DNA from: an uncultured Actinomycetes bacterium
GTDB lineage: Bacteria; Actinomycetota; Actinomycetes; Nanopelagicales; Nanopelagicaceae
Length of the DNA stretch: 63,112 bases
Assembly: GCA_903852815.1 (NCBI GenBank)
Contig: CAINRW010000024.1
Location: forward strand, 1-63,112
Direction: 5' to 3'
Shown here one piece after another: positions 36,575 through 46,944 of this stretch (position 1 is its first letter; each line of letters opens with the position of its first letter). Below the pieces are notes generated by a model. It saw only the letters and a program-made list of their open reading frames with translations, was not told where the DNA came from and did no database searches. The position numbers and the translations under genes are program-made.

Positions 36575-37693
36575 ATGGTCATTAGTGCCATCATCGCTGC
36601 CGCCGGCAGTGGTGAACGTTTTGGCGCTGGCTATCCAAAAGCTCTCATCCAGTTACTGGATCGCACTTTATTAGAGCACGCGATTTCTTCACTTGCGCCA
36701 GTAGCAGACCAAATAATCGTCACAGCTCCAGCAGGGTTTGAAAAAACAGTAAGTGACATTGTAGGCGACGGCGTAATTGTTGTTACAGGTGGCGCAACAC
36801 GTTCTGCCAGTGTGCGAAATGCTTTAGCGGTTGTCACGGGTGATTTCGTCTTAATCCATGATGCGGCAAGGGCATTGGCAAGTACAGAACTTGCTTCACG
36901 AGTTATTTCTGAACTTGAAAACGGTTCAACTGCAGTTGTGCCAGCACTTGCAGTCATCGACACAATAAAAATCATCAATTCGGCGGGCGAAGTTATTTCA
37001 ACTCCAGATCGCGCAAATTTAGTTGCAGTTCAAACCCCACAAGGATTCATCACCTCTGAATTAAGAACTGCCCATGCAAGCGCACTTGAAGCAACCGATG
37101 ATGCAGCTTTAATTGAATCAAATGGTGGAGTAGTTAAAACTATTCCGGGGGAAGAGCGCGCATTTAAAATAACAACTCCTTCAGATTTAAATACTGCGCT
37201 TTCTTATTTAACTTCTGGAAGAGAAATTCGCACAGGTATTGGAACCGATGCTCATGCATTTGGTGTTGGTCGCCCACTGTGGCTGGCAGGTTTATTTTGG
37301 CCCGATCAAGAAGGTGTTGATGGGCATTCAGATGGTGACGTCGCTGCGCATGCAATTTGTGACGCATTATTTGCTGCAACAAAACTTGGTGATTTGGGTA
37401 GTAATTTTGGAACGGACCGCCCTGAATATGCAGGTGCATCTGGAACGCAATTACTACAAGAAGCTTTTTCAATGATTACTAAAGCTGGATTTACAATCTC
37501 AAATGTGAGCGTCCAAATTATTGGTAATCGTCCAAAAATCGGAACTCGTCGCGCTGAAGCAATTGATGCAATTTCACTCGCCCTTGGTGGCGCAGAGGTA
37601 TCGGTCTCAGCAACTACCACCGACGGCATGGGCTTAACGGGTGAGGGCAAAGGCATCGCAGCCATTGCAAGTGCCCTGGTTTATAAGCAGTAG
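36575..37693 (+). CDS. ispDF: Bifunctional IspD/IspF (MEP pathway)
   Basis: Isp[32 protein letters not shown] plus Isp[20 protein letters not shown]...[20 protein letters not shown]...[17 protein letters not shown]. Confidence 0.95.
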   Translation: MVISAIIAAAGSGERFGAGYPKALIQLLDRTLLEHAISSLAPVADQIIVTAPAGFEKTVSDIVGDGVIVVTGGATRSASVRNALAVVTGDFVLIHDAARALASTELASRVISELENGSTAVVPALAVIDTIKIINSAGEVISTPDRANLVAVQTPQGFITSELRTAHASALEATDDAALIESNGGVVKTIPGEERAFKITTPSDLNTALSYLTSGREIRTGIGTDAHAFGVGRPLWLAGLFWPDQEGVDGHSDGDVAAHAICDALFAATKLGDLGSNFGTDRPEYAGASGTQLLQEAFSMITKAGFTISNVSVQIIGNRPKIGTRRAEAIDAISLALGGAEVSVSATTTDGMGLTGEGKGIAAIASALVYKQ

Positions 37694-37702
37694 AATTAGC
37701 AA

Positions 37703-39106
37703 ATGTCCGCACTGAATCTATATGACACTGCAACGCGAGAAGTAGGCGAATTTCAGCCACTTATCCCGGGTGAAGTTTCAATCTATGTGTGTGGCGCAAC
37801 AGTTCAAGCAGCCCCACATATTGGACATGTTCGTAGCGCAGTCAATTTTGATATTTTGCGCCGTTGGTTAATCTGGAGTGGCTACGAGGTAACTTTTATT
37901 CGAAACGTCACCGATATCGATGACAAGATTTTGCAAAAAGCTGTAATTGAGAAAATGCAATGGTGGGCACTCGCCATGAAATACGAGCGAATCTTCAGTG
38001 CAGCATATGCTTCGCTCAATGTTTTGCCACCAACATATGAGCCACGTGCAACTGGGCATGTAACTCAGATGATCGAACTTATGGAAACTTTAATTGCAAA
38101 TGGCGCAGCTTATGCTCCAGGTAATGGTGATGTTTATTTGGAAGTACGCAAACTAAAACGCTATTTAACTTTGTCAGGTCAGAAACTTGATGACTTGCAA
38201 CCAGCAGGTGACGTTGATGCCAATAATTCGAAAAAGCGCGATCCACGCGATTTCGCGCTTTGGAAGGCTGCAAAAATTGGTGAACCTTCATGGCCGACTC
38301 CTTGGGGAGCAGGGCGTCCGGGTTGGCATCTTGAATGTTCAGCAATGGCTCACACATATTTGGGTGAAGCTTTTGATATTCACGCTGGAGGTCTTGACTT
38401 AATTTTCCCTCATCACGAAAATGAAATTGCACAATCTGAAGCTGCAGGTCACAAGTTTGCAAATCGATGGTTGCACAATGCTTGGGTCACACAGTCTGGC
38501 GAAAAAATGAGTAAGTCGCTAGGAAATACTTTGCAGGTTGATGTTATTTTGCAACGTGTCCGCGGAATTGAACTTCGTTGGTACCTTGGAAGCGCGCACT
38601 ACCGTTCTATGTTGGAATATTCCGAAGCGGCCCTTGATGAATCTGCAGTTGCATTTCGCAGAATCGAGCACTTCTTAAATCGTGCAACTGAAATTCTTGG
38701 TACACACCCAGCACCTGTCGTAAACGATGCATTTTGTGCAGCCATGAATGATGATTTAGCTGTTCCAGCTGCACTTGCAGGAATTTCTGAAAATCTTAGA
38801 GTTGGAAATCAAGCAATAACTGATGGTGACAAAGATGCTATTGGTAAGAATGCAAGTGAAATTCGTGGCGCTCTTTCGATACTTGGTTGCGACCCCTTTG
38901 ATCCAAATTACACTTTAGAAAACTCCACAAATCTGAGTGATGCGCTTAATGGCGTTATAACTCTGGCACTCAAGGAGCGCACCGCCGCTAGAGAGCGCAA
39001 AGACTTCGCTGCATCGGATGCAATTCGTGATGGGCTATTGGAATTAGGAATTACAATTGAAGACACAGCACAAGGGCCGCGTTGGTCGATGACGGAAAAG
39101 AGCTAA
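37703..39106 (+). CDS. cysS: Cysteinyl-tRNA synthetase
   Basis: YVCGATVQAAPHIGHVRSAVNFDILRRWL...RNVTDIDDKI...GWHLECSAMAHTYLGEAFDIHAGGLDLIFPHHENEIAQSEA...KMSKSLGN. Confidence 0.95.
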   Translation: MSALNLYDTATREVGEFQPLIPGEVSIYVCGATVQAAPHIGHVRSAVNFDILRRWLIWSGYEVTFIRNVTDIDDKILQKAVIEKMQWWALAMKYERIFSAAYASLNVLPPTYEPRATGHVTQMIELMETLIANGAAYAPGNGDVYLEVRKLKRYLTLSGQKLDDLQPAGDVDANNSKKRDPRDFALWKAAKIGEPSWPTPWGAGRPGWHLECSAMAHTYLGEAFDIHAGGLDLIFPHHENEIAQSEAAGHKFANRWLHNAWVTQSGEKMSKSLGNTLQVDVILQRVRGIELRWYLGSAHYRSMLEYSEAALDESAVAFRRIEHFLNRATEILGTHPAPVVNDAFCAAMNDDLAVPAALAGISENLRVGNQAITDGDKDAIGKNASEIRGALSILGCDPFDPNYTLENSTNLSDALNGVITLALKERTAARERKDFAASDAIRDGLLELGITIEDTAQGPRWSMTEKS

Positions 39107-39108
39107 CG

Positions 39109-40086
39109 ATGGCTGGTAATTCATCTCGCAAAGGCGCAATCCGCCAATCCAAAAAAGGTCCATCAGCAGGTACGGGTGGAAAAAATAAAAAGCGCCTTGA
39201 AGGAAAAGGTCCTACGCCAAAGGCTGAAGATCGTCCGTATCACGCTGCGGCTAAACGTAAAAAAGCTGCAGAGAAAAAAGCAACTCGAAGCACTAGTCCA
39301 CGTGCAACAACCTTGACTCGTTCGGCTCCGTCGCGTGCACCTCGTGGTGAACGTCCACGCGGTGAAATCGTCGCCGGGCGTAACGCAGTTTTAGAAGCTT
39401 TGCGAGAAGCAGTCCCAGCAACTGAATTATTAGTCGCACGAAGTATTGACGTTGATGATCGAGTCGCAGAATCTCTTAAACTTGCATTGCACTTAGGTCT
39501 TCCAATTCGCGAAGCACATCGCGCAGAAGTTGAAGGAATTTCTCCTAATAGCCAAGGAATTATTCTTGCAATTAAACCTTTCCAATATTCATCTTTTGAA
39601 GAAATTATGCAACGTGCAAAGTACCCAGCGTTGATTGTCGCACTCGATGGCGTAACAGATCCACGTAACTTAGGTGCCATTGTTAGAAGTGCGGCCGCTT
39701 TTGGTGCTGCAGGAGTTTTGATGACTGAACGCCGTGCTGCAGCAATGACAGCCTCTGCTTGGAAAGCATCTGCAGGCGCCGCCGCTCGTTTACCAATCGC
39801 ACAAGTAACAAATTTGGCGCGGACAATTGACGCCGCGAAAAAAGAGGGATTATTTGTTGTTGGTCTTGATGGTGAATCAGAAGACACAATCTCGGCCATG
39901 AAAATTGCAACGGAGCCGGTAATGGTTGTTGTTGGTAGCGAAGGAAAAGGTTTAGCTCGCTTAACACGTGAGAAATGCGACCTCGTAATTTCTATTCCAA
40001 TTAGCGCAACAACTGAATCGCTCAATGCAAGCGTGGCGACTTCAATCGCACTCTTCCATATAGATCAGGCACGTCGTAAGGGGTAA
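39109..40086 (+). CDS. rlmB: 23S rRNA (guanosine(2251)-2'-O)-methyltransferase RlmB/TrmH family
   Basis: IVAGRNAVLEALREAVPATELLVA...LDGVTDPRNLGAIVRSAAAFGAAGVLMTERRAA...VVGSEGKGLARLTREKCDLVISIPISATTESLNASVATSIALF. ATG at 39109. Confidence 0.92.
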   Translation: MAGNSSRKGAIRQSKKGPSAGTGGKNKKRLEGKGPTPKAEDRPYHAAAKRKKAAEKKATRSTSPRATTLTRSAPSRAPRGERPRGEIVAGRNAVLEALREAVPATELLVARSIDVDDRVAESLKLALHLGLPIREAHRAEVEGISPNSQGIILAIKPFQYSSFEEIMQRAKYPALIVALDGVTDPRNLGAIVRSAAAFGAAGVLMTERRAAAMTASAWKASAGAAARLPIAQVTNLARTIDAAKKEGLFVVGLDGESEDTISAMKIATEPVMVVVGSEGKGLARLTREKCDLVISIPISATTESLNASVATSIALFHIDQARRKG

Positions 40087-40090
40087 TTCC

Positions 40091-40876
40091 ATGATTTATT
40101 CTCGTTTTATCGCCCTCGGAGATTCATTTACTGAGGGCATGTGTGATGAAAAGAGATACGGAAATTATCGGGGCTGGGCAGACCGCGTGGCAGATGTAAT
40201 GGCAACAGCCCACAGTGATTTTACGTATGCCAACTTAGCCATTCGTGGAAAATTAGTTAGCCAAGTAATTGACGAACAAATTTCTGCAGCTTTAGATCAA
40301 GTAACTGGTCCAGAAACTCTCATCTCATTTCATGCGGGTGCAAACGATGTAATTCGCCCTGGATATAAACCTGAAATCATTTTGCCAATGTACTCCGATG
40401 CAGTTCGTCGATTAGCTGCCTCGGGTGCCACCATCATGGTATTTACTGTGCTCGAAAAAACTGGAAATTCCGGAAAATCTGCCCAAATGTGGCAAGCCAG
40501 ATTTAACGTATTTAATAAAAATATCAGAGCAGTAGCAAATGAAGTTGGTGCAATTGTTGTTGATGCAAACGAAGAAGAATCCTTTAGCGACAAAAGATTC
40601 TTAGCTTTTGATCGACTTCACTTAAATCCCATGGGACATGATCGTGTGGCACAAGCTGTATTAGAAGTAATCGGTTTACCTTTTGATGCCAAGTGGCGCG
40701 AACCGCTGCCTGATGCAAAACCTGAACCAAAGATTTTACGTGCAGCAGTAACAACGATTTGGTTCATTACCTTTGCTTTGCCATGGTTATGGCGACGCGC
40801 TCGCGGTAAATCTTCAGGTGATGGTCGCTCTTGCAAATATCCAATAGCGATTCATTGGCCACTTAATTTAGATTGA
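40091..40876 (+). CDS. SGNH/GDSL hydrolase
   Basis: FIALGDSFTEGM...ANLAIRGKL...SFHAGANDVI...FDRLHLNPMGHDRVA. Confidence 0.9.
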   Translation: MIYSRFIALGDSFTEGMCDEKRYGNYRGWADRVADVMATAHSDFTYANLAIRGKLVSQVIDEQISAALDQVTGPETLISFHAGANDVIRPGYKPEIILPMYSDAVRRLAASGATIMVFTVLEKTGNSGKSAQMWQARFNVFNKNIRAVANEVGAIVVDANEEESFSDKRFLAFDRLHLNPMGHDRVAQAVLEVIGLPFDAKWREPLPDAKPEPKILRAAVTTIWFITFALPWLWRRARGKSSGDGRSCKYPIAIHWPLNLD

Positions 40877-43800
40877 AGTAACGCCCCATTCCCAGGTATG
40901 AACCCCAGGTTTGATTAGATATTTTGGTAAAGTATCTGGACCGCATGAAGATGTACCAACTCCACGATGTGCGCCATCAATATGTACAACCACGGTTCCA
41001 CTTGGTTGAACTTCAACATCATGTGTGGCATCTGCTAAATCAACTGCCCGATTAGGTGTCACGGAAATTTGCAGCGGCTTCTTCATAAAGAATCTAAGAC
41101 CATGTCCTGTTGAATCTGTTAGTTCAAACCATCGAGTAGCGTTGTGTCCACCATTTTCTTGTGGTCGAACATAAGGGACGTACTGTGCGGCGACAGTCGA
41201 TATATATTTATTGATTCGTGCAATTTTGCGATCAGGATACGTTTCATGAGGTCCTGAACCAAACCATGTGAAATTACCGAGAGCTCCATTTAGTTCAAAG
41301 TTAATTCCGATACGTGCGAGATCATCTAATTCTTTTGGAACTACTACCTTTTCAATTACATTAAAACCATCCACCACAGGTGTTATTACTTGAGTATGAA
41401 CGATTGTGAAGCCAGTGCTTGTTTGCCACGTATTCGTAACAGTAACTTCGCTTGGATCCTGTGAAACTTCGCAGTCAATTCGTTCAAGGTCGCGAACCCC
41501 CCAGCGATTCCATTTCGTTGCCATATGACCAATACGATCATTATCCGTAGGGGCGCGCCATAAAGAAAGTTTTGGCGCCATTACTGCCATAGGAAGAACT
41601 ATCTGGCCATATTCATCAATTACATTATTGAACTCATCGGAACTTTCAGCTTCACCGTAGGCAATAATGCGAGAAGGTAGAGGAAGTTGACTCCATCCTG
41701 ATTCAAACATCATGGGCGACCACACTGTGCTTGCAACACGAATGATCGAGAAGTTAATAAAGCGCTCACCAATTGAACTTGAGCGATTTAGGAAATCAGA
41801 GTCAATTCTAAAAGTTGCTTTCTTGCGCGGAGCAACTTTAGGAAGTTTCGCCTTTCCGCTGTCGCTAATCACGCCATCACATGTAATTGACCAATGCACT
41901 TCGTACTCGCTTAAATCTTTAAAGAAATGCTTATTAAAGATTTGGAATACGCCGCTCGAAGCTTTTTCCGAAGTAATTGTTGCTGGTGCGGCAATTACTT
42001 TGAATTCAGACATTGCTGGCTTAGCTGTGCGATCTGGGAAAACCATGCCATCACAGCAGAAATTTCCATCATGCTTTTTCTCGCCGTAATCGCCACCGTA
42101 GGCATTTCGCTGTGAACCATCAGGCAAAGTTTGAACAGGACCGTGATCCCAGAACTCCCAAATGAATCCACCCTGTAAGCCGCGTGTAGATTCAATTACT
42201 TCCCAATATTCGGCCAACGTGCCATTGCTATTTCCCATCGCGTGCGAGTACTCACACATAATGAGTGGACGGTCGGCTTTATTAGAAGTTGCATACTCTT
42301 TAATCGCAGATATTGATGGATACATCGGACAGATCACGTCAGTTAATGAATGGCTTCCCATCCAATTGCCGCGAATACCACCTTCATAATGAAGTGGTCG
42401 GGAAGGATCGAAAGCCCGAACAAAAGCAGCTGCAGCTTCATGATTTGTTCCAGCGCCAGATTCATTTCCGAGTGACCACATAACTGCAGATGGATGATGG
42501 ATATCTCGTTGAACCATTCGGCCAATTCGATCAACGAAGGCAGTCAAATAACGTGTGTCATCGCAAATTGAGGCAATAAATGCGTGAGATTCGATATTTG
42601 CTTCACCGATAACGTAAAAACCTAGTTCATCACATAAATCCAAAAAGGCTGCATCGTTTGGGTAATGCGAAGTTCGTATTGCATTGAAGTTCCAACGCTT
42701 TAATTCGTATAAATCTTCGCGCATATTGTCGCGAGTAAGGGCGCGGCCGGTATAACGATTGAAGTCATGGCGATTGATTCCATAAAATATTACTGGCTTA
42801 CCGTTAACGAGAAAATCTTGACCTTTAATTTCAATTGATCTAAAACCGATTTTTTGCTGCGAAATTTCAACAATATTTCCATCTGGATCAATAAGTTCAA
42901 TGTGAAGGGTATACATATGTGGCGCTTCAGCCGACCAAGCTTTAATGCCTTCAATCTTTGTTTTCAACGCAATCTTGCCGGCAGGCCAAGGCTCATTTTC
43001 TAATATCGCTTTCAAGGCATCGGCAGGCATCTCGCCATCCCAGAATTTGCCATGAAAATACTCATCACTGCGCTTTTTGAGTGCTTCATCTCGCTCGGTC
43101 CATTTTGGAGCAACAAAAGTTTTGAGAGTAGCTGAGAGTTTCGTAGATTCAACATCCGGGAGTTCTTCAATAGAAGTTCGCAATGTGTAATTATGTGTTG
43201 AAAGGTTTTCAACTGAAGCGATGTGTGCACGAATATCTAACGTGCCTGTTGTTCCATCACTTTCAAGACCTGCAGTTGTATAAAACTTTTCGATGAAAAC
43301 TTTATTGGTTACATACAGTTTTACAGAGCGAGTTATTCCACCATGCCACCATTGATCTTGGTCCTCAATAAAAGTTGCATCTGACCATTTAGTTACATCA
43401 ATGCGTAACACATTGCTTCCATGTCGAATAAATTTTGTAATATCAAATTCAGCGGCAAGGCGTGAATCTTTCGTTAAACCAACTTCAACGCCATTGATAA
43501 AAACAAGTGCAACAGATTCATATCCACCAAGTTGTAGAACAACTCTTTTTCCAACCCAACTTTCTGGAAGTTCGAAATCGCGCTCATAGACTCCGTGAGG
43601 GTTTTGTTCTGGAACAAATGGTGGTTGTTCTTCAAAAGGCATTTGAGTATTTGTATAAATCGGTTGATCAAAAAATACTTCGCTCTCGGGTTGCATGGTC
43701 CAAAGCCCAGGAACGGGAATCGATGACCATTTACGACCTAAAGCCTCGCGAGGACTTCGCAACAACTGAAAACGCCAGGTGCCATCAAGGCTAATCTTCT

Positions 43801-43954
43801 CAAAATGCTCGATATTGAGCATGGGGAGTCGATTGACCGAAGTGGTCTCTGGGCTCATCCAGTAGTTGGTAATCATGGTCATTAGTGTGCCATTGCTAGA
43901 AATCTTGCGCCAATCGCCCTTGATTAGCCGCATTGTCGCCAAATGGTTACTCAC
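40868..43954 (-). CDS. lacZ: Beta-galactosidase (GH2, LacZ-like); start uncertain
   Basis: GINRHDFNRYTGRALTRDNMREDLYELKRWNFNAIRTSHYPN...MWSLGNESGAGTNHEAA...LIMCEYSHAMGNSNGTLAEYW...WRAPTDND. Confidence 0.92.
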   Translation of the reverse strand: MSNHLATMRLIKGDWRKISSNGTLMTMITNYWMSPETTSVNRLPMLNIEHFEKISLDGTWRFQLLRSPREALGRKWSSIPVPGLWTMQPESEVFFDQPIYTNTQMPFEEQPPFVPEQNPHGVYERDFELPESWVGKRVVLQLGGYESVALVFINGVEVGLTKDSRLAAEFDITKFIRHGSNVLRIDVTKWSDATFIEDQDQWWHGGITRSVKLYVTNKVFIEKFYTTAGLESDGTTGTLDIRAHIASVENLSTHNYTLRTSIEELPDVESTKLSATLKTFVAPKWTERDEALKKRSDEYFHGKFWDGEMPADALKAILENEPWPAGKIALKTKIEGIKAWSAEAPHMYTLHIELIDPDGNIVEISQQKIGFRSIEIKGQDFLVNGKPVIFYGINRHDFNRYTGRALTRDNMREDLYELKRWNFNAIRTSHYPNDAAFLDLCDELGFYVIGEANIESHAFIASICDDTRYLTAFVDRIGRMVQRDIHHPSAVMWSLGNESGAGTNHEAAAAFVRAFDPSRPLHYEGGIRGNWMGSHSLTDVICPMYPSISAIKEYATSNKADRPLIMCEYSHAMGNSNGTLAEYWEVIESTRGLQGGFIWEFWDHGPVQTLPDGSQRNAYGGDYGEKKHDGNFCCDGMVFPDRTAKPAMSEFKVIAAPATITSEKASSGVFQIFNKHFFKDLSEYEVHWSITCDGVISDSGKAKLPKVAPRKKATFRIDSDFLNRSSSIGERFINFSIIRVASTVWSPMMFESGWSQLPLPSRIIAYGEAESSDEFNNVIDEYGQIVLPMAVMAPKLSLWRAPTDNDRIGHMATKWNRWGVRDLERIDCEVSQDPSEVTVTNTWQTSTGFTIVHTQVITPVVDGFNVIEKVVVPKELDDLARIGINFELNGALGNFTWFGSGPHETYPDRKIARINKYISTVAAQYVPYVRPQENGGHNATRWFELTDSTGHGLRFFMKKPLQISVTPNRAVDLADATHDVEVQPSGTVVVHIDGAHRGVGTSSCGPDTLPKYLIKPGVHTWEWGVTSI

Positions 43955-43984
43955 TGTTCACTCTTTCACGACACAATTAGTCAT

Positions 43985-46042
43985 ATGAAGATTCAAAACA
44001 TTACTGACCGAGAGCTGAGTTGGCTTTCATTCAATCAAAGAGTATTGGAACTCGCCGAGGACCCAACAATTCCTCTCCTTGAGCGTGCAAGGTTTCTAGC
44101 GATTTTTTCTTCAAATCTAGATGAATTCTTCATGGTGAGAGTCGCGACGTTAATGACAAAGTTAGAAAATGCGATTACTGCACCGAATGTCGCGGGAATT
44201 ACTCCAAAACAATTAATGCAGGAAATTTCAACCCGAACAAGCTCTCTTTTAGCACGTCAGTCTAGAATTTTTCGAGATGAAATAAGACCGCAGTTGAAAA
44301 ATGAAGGAATCGAATTTATTCATTGGGATGAACTCACGGAGATTGAGCGCAGTTACGTTACGCGACTTTTTCACGAGCGAATTTTTCCAGTATTAACTCC
44401 GCTTGCAGTAGATCCTTCACACCCTTTTCCGTATATCTCAGGATTATCTTTGAATCTGGCAGTTATTGTTAAAAATCCAAACTCACATGAAGAGTTTTTT
44501 GCCAGAGTAAAAGTTCCAGAAATATTGCCTCGCTTTGTTGCGACAGCTAGAAGTGGTTCCACAAGATTTCTTTCTCTCGAAGAGCTCATCTCCATTCATC
44601 TTCAAGAACTCTTTCCAGGAATGATTATTGAGGATCATTACACTTTTCGTGTTACACGAAATCAAGATTTAGAACTAGATGAAGAAGAATCTGAAGATAT
44701 TTTAATCTCGTTAGAACAGGAATTAGCTCGACGTCGCTTTGGGCCCCCTGTGCGCTTAGAGATTGAAAGTGGCGTTGATGAAGGTTTGGTTAACAAACTT
44801 TCATCAGAATTGGGAATTAACCCTGAAAATATTTTTCAAATTGAATCTCCACTTGATTTAACCTCACTAAACAAAATTGCCGACTTAGAATTCGCACACT
44901 TACGATTTGAGCCATTCAGATCTAAAACTGCTAAAGCGTTATCTGAAGTTGATCCAGAAGATCCAGATTTATTCTTTTCAGCAATTCGACAGGGCGAAAT
45001 TCTTCTCCATCACCCTTATGAGTCGTTTACATCATCAGTAGTTCATTTTCTTCAAAATGCAGCGCAAGATCCCCATGTTTTGGCAATTAAGCAGACGCTA
45101 TATCGGACATCAGGTGATTCTCCGATTGTCGAAGCGCTTATTGAGGCAGCAGAGGCGGGAAAGCAAGTCTTGGCAGTTATCGAGATTCGCGCACGATTTG
45201 ATGAACAAGCAAATGTGCGCTGGGCTAGAAAGTTGGAAGCTTCTGGAGTTCACGTTGTTTATGGATTAATGGGATTAAAGACGCACGCCAAACTCTCGTT
45301 AGTAATCCGTGATGAGCCAAGTGGAATACGCCGCTACTGCCATTTGGGTACTGGTAACTACAACCCGAAGACAGCTCGGATGTATGAAGATTTAGGAATC
45401 CTTAGTTCTGATGCAGTACTCACTGAAGATCTAACTCGACTATTCAATCAGCTTTCAGGATTTGCGCCTCAATCAACTTATTCTCGCTTACTTGTAGCTC
45501 CAGCAACTTTACGTTCTGGACTTATTGAACGCATTGATAGAGAAATTGCTAATCAAAAAGAAGGTAAGGCATCTGGAATTCAATTTAAGTTGAACTCAAT
45601 TCTTGATGAAAGTTTCGTCGCAAAACTTTATGAGGCATCACAAGCAGGTGTGCCAATTCAATTATTAGTTCGGGGAATTTGTGCCGTTCAACCTGGTATT
45701 CCTGGAGTTTCGGAAAATATAGTTGTTAAGTCGGTACTGGGACGCTTCTTAGAACACTCACGCATTTTCCATTTTACAAATGAAGGAAATGATGAATACT
45801 GGATTGGAAGTGCTGATTTAATGGCAAGAAATCTAGATAAGAGAGTTGAAAGTTTGGTACGCATAGACAAGAAAGATCATCAACGCCGACTTCAGGAGAT
45901 TCTAGATCTTGGGTTAAGTGATGAGAGTTCTGGCTGGACCCTAACTGGTGCTGATTGGGAACGAAAAAACAAAAACTCTCGCAGCGAAGCTTTGTTAGAT
46001 GTACATGCTGCCCTCATCCACCAATATTCAATGGAGCGATAG
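43985..46042 (+). CDS. ppk: Polyphosphate kinase 1
   Basis: RELSWLSFNQRVLELAEDPTIPLLERARFLAIFSSNLDEFFMVRV...HHPYESF...IKQTLYRTSGDSPIVEALIEAAEAGKQVLAVIEIRARFDEQANVRWARKLEASGVHVVYGL. ATG at 43985. Confidence 0.95.
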   Translation: MKIQNITDRELSWLSFNQRVLELAEDPTIPLLERARFLAIFSSNLDEFFMVRVATLMTKLENAITAPNVAGITPKQLMQEISTRTSSLLARQSRIFRDEIRPQLKNEGIEFIHWDELTEIERSYVTRLFHERIFPVLTPLAVDPSHPFPYISGLSLNLAVIVKNPNSHEEFFARVKVPEILPRFVATARSGSTRFLSLEELISIHLQELFPGMIIEDHYTFRVTRNQDLELDEEESEDILISLEQELARRRFGPPVRLEIESGVDEGLVNKLSSELGINPENIFQIESPLDLTSLNKIADLEFAHLRFEPFRSKTAKALSEVDPEDPDLFFSAIRQGEILLHHPYESFTSSVVHFLQNAAQDPHVLAIKQTLYRTSGDSPIVEALIEAAEAGKQVLAVIEIRARFDEQANVRWARKLEASGVHVVYGLMGLKTHAKLSLVIRDEPSGIRRYCHLGTGNYNPKTARMYEDLGILSSDAVLTEDLTRLFNQLSGFAPQSTYSRLLVAPATLRSGLIERIDREIANQKEGKASGIQFKLNSILDESFVAKLYEASQAGVPIQLLVRGICAVQPGIPGVSENIVVKSVLGRFLEHSRIFHFTNEGNDEYWIGSADLMARNLDKRVESLVRIDKKDHQRRLQEILDLGLSDESSGWTLTGADWERKNKNSRSEALLDVHAALIHQYSMER

Positions 46043-46044
46043 CA

Positions 46045-46944
46045 ATGGCTGAGACAACCCAAGTAATTTACGCAGCAGGTGCAGTTTTATGGCGCCAAGT
46101 TTCAAAGAAAAAAATTGAGATTGCCGTTATACATCGCCCTCGCTATGACGATTGGTCGTTGCCCAAAGGTAAATTAGATCCCAACGAGAGCATGATTGCG
46201 TGTGCTTATCGTGAAGTAATGGAAGAAACAGGTTACGCGCCTGTTTTTGGGCCTGAGATTGGTGAGGCTACTTACGAAGTGGCTGAAGGAGAGAAATTAG
46301 TTAAGTACTGGGCAGCCGAAGCGGTCGGTGAGCCAGTCGGTACTATCGATCCATCCGAGGTTGATGAACTTCTTTGGCTTGATCCAGCCAGTGCCAGGGA
46401 CAAACTCACACTCGATGATGACAAGCAATTAATTGACTTCTTTTTAGAGTTTGATTCTGGAACTACACCATTGGTTTTATTGCGCCATGCCAAAGCAGTT
46501 AAACGCGAAGATTGGGATGGAGATGATGGTGATCGCCCACTTGCACGGTTAGGACAGCTGCAAGCTAAGCGCTTATTACCGCTTTATCTTCCTTACGCTA
46601 TCGCTGAAATTCATTCATCCGATGCACAGCGCTGCATTGAAACTATTGAATCAATCTCACGTTCTTTTGAAATGAATCCAATTTATTCCGCGGACTTAAG
46701 CGAGTATGGCTTTGAAAAAGATAAAGATGCGCCTTTAGATTATGTCCAAAACTTAATGGATCAAGGCAAGAGCGCAATTGTTTGCAGCCATAATCCAATT
46801 CTTCCTAAGATGCTCAAAAAACTAATTGGAAAGAAGAATTTTAAGCAATTGGACCAAAAGCTAGAACCAGGCGAGGCATGGGTTTTGCATTATCGAGACG
46901 GTGAAATCATTGCAGTTGATTGGCTGGAAGCACCGCAAGTTTAA
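46045..46944 (+). CDS. Nudix hydrolase fused to SixA-like histidine phosphatase (MutT1-like)
   Basis: Nudix box GKLDPNESMIACAYREVMEETG; then VLLRHAKAVKREDWDGDDGDRPLARLGQLQAKRL. ATG at 46045. Confidence 0.92.
   Translation: MAETTQVIYAAGAVLWRQVSKKKIEIAVIHRPRYDDWSLPKGKLDPNESMIACAYREVMEETGYAPVFGPEIGEATYEVAEGEKLVKYWAAEAVGEPVGTIDPSEVDELLWLDPASARDKLTLDDDKQLIDFFLEFDSGTTPLVLLRHAKAVKREDWDGDDGDRPLARLGQLQAKRLLPLYLPYAIAEIHSSDAQRCIETIESISRSFEMNPIYSADLSEYGFEKDKDAPLDYVQNLMDQGKSAIVCSHNPILPKMLKKLIGKKNFKQLDQKLEPGEAWVLHYRDGEIIAVDWLEAPQV

Noticed and set aside
39240-40025. 261-aa minus-strand ORF antisense to rlmB
   Set aside because: Shadow ORF; sense strand is a clear SPOUT methyltransferase.
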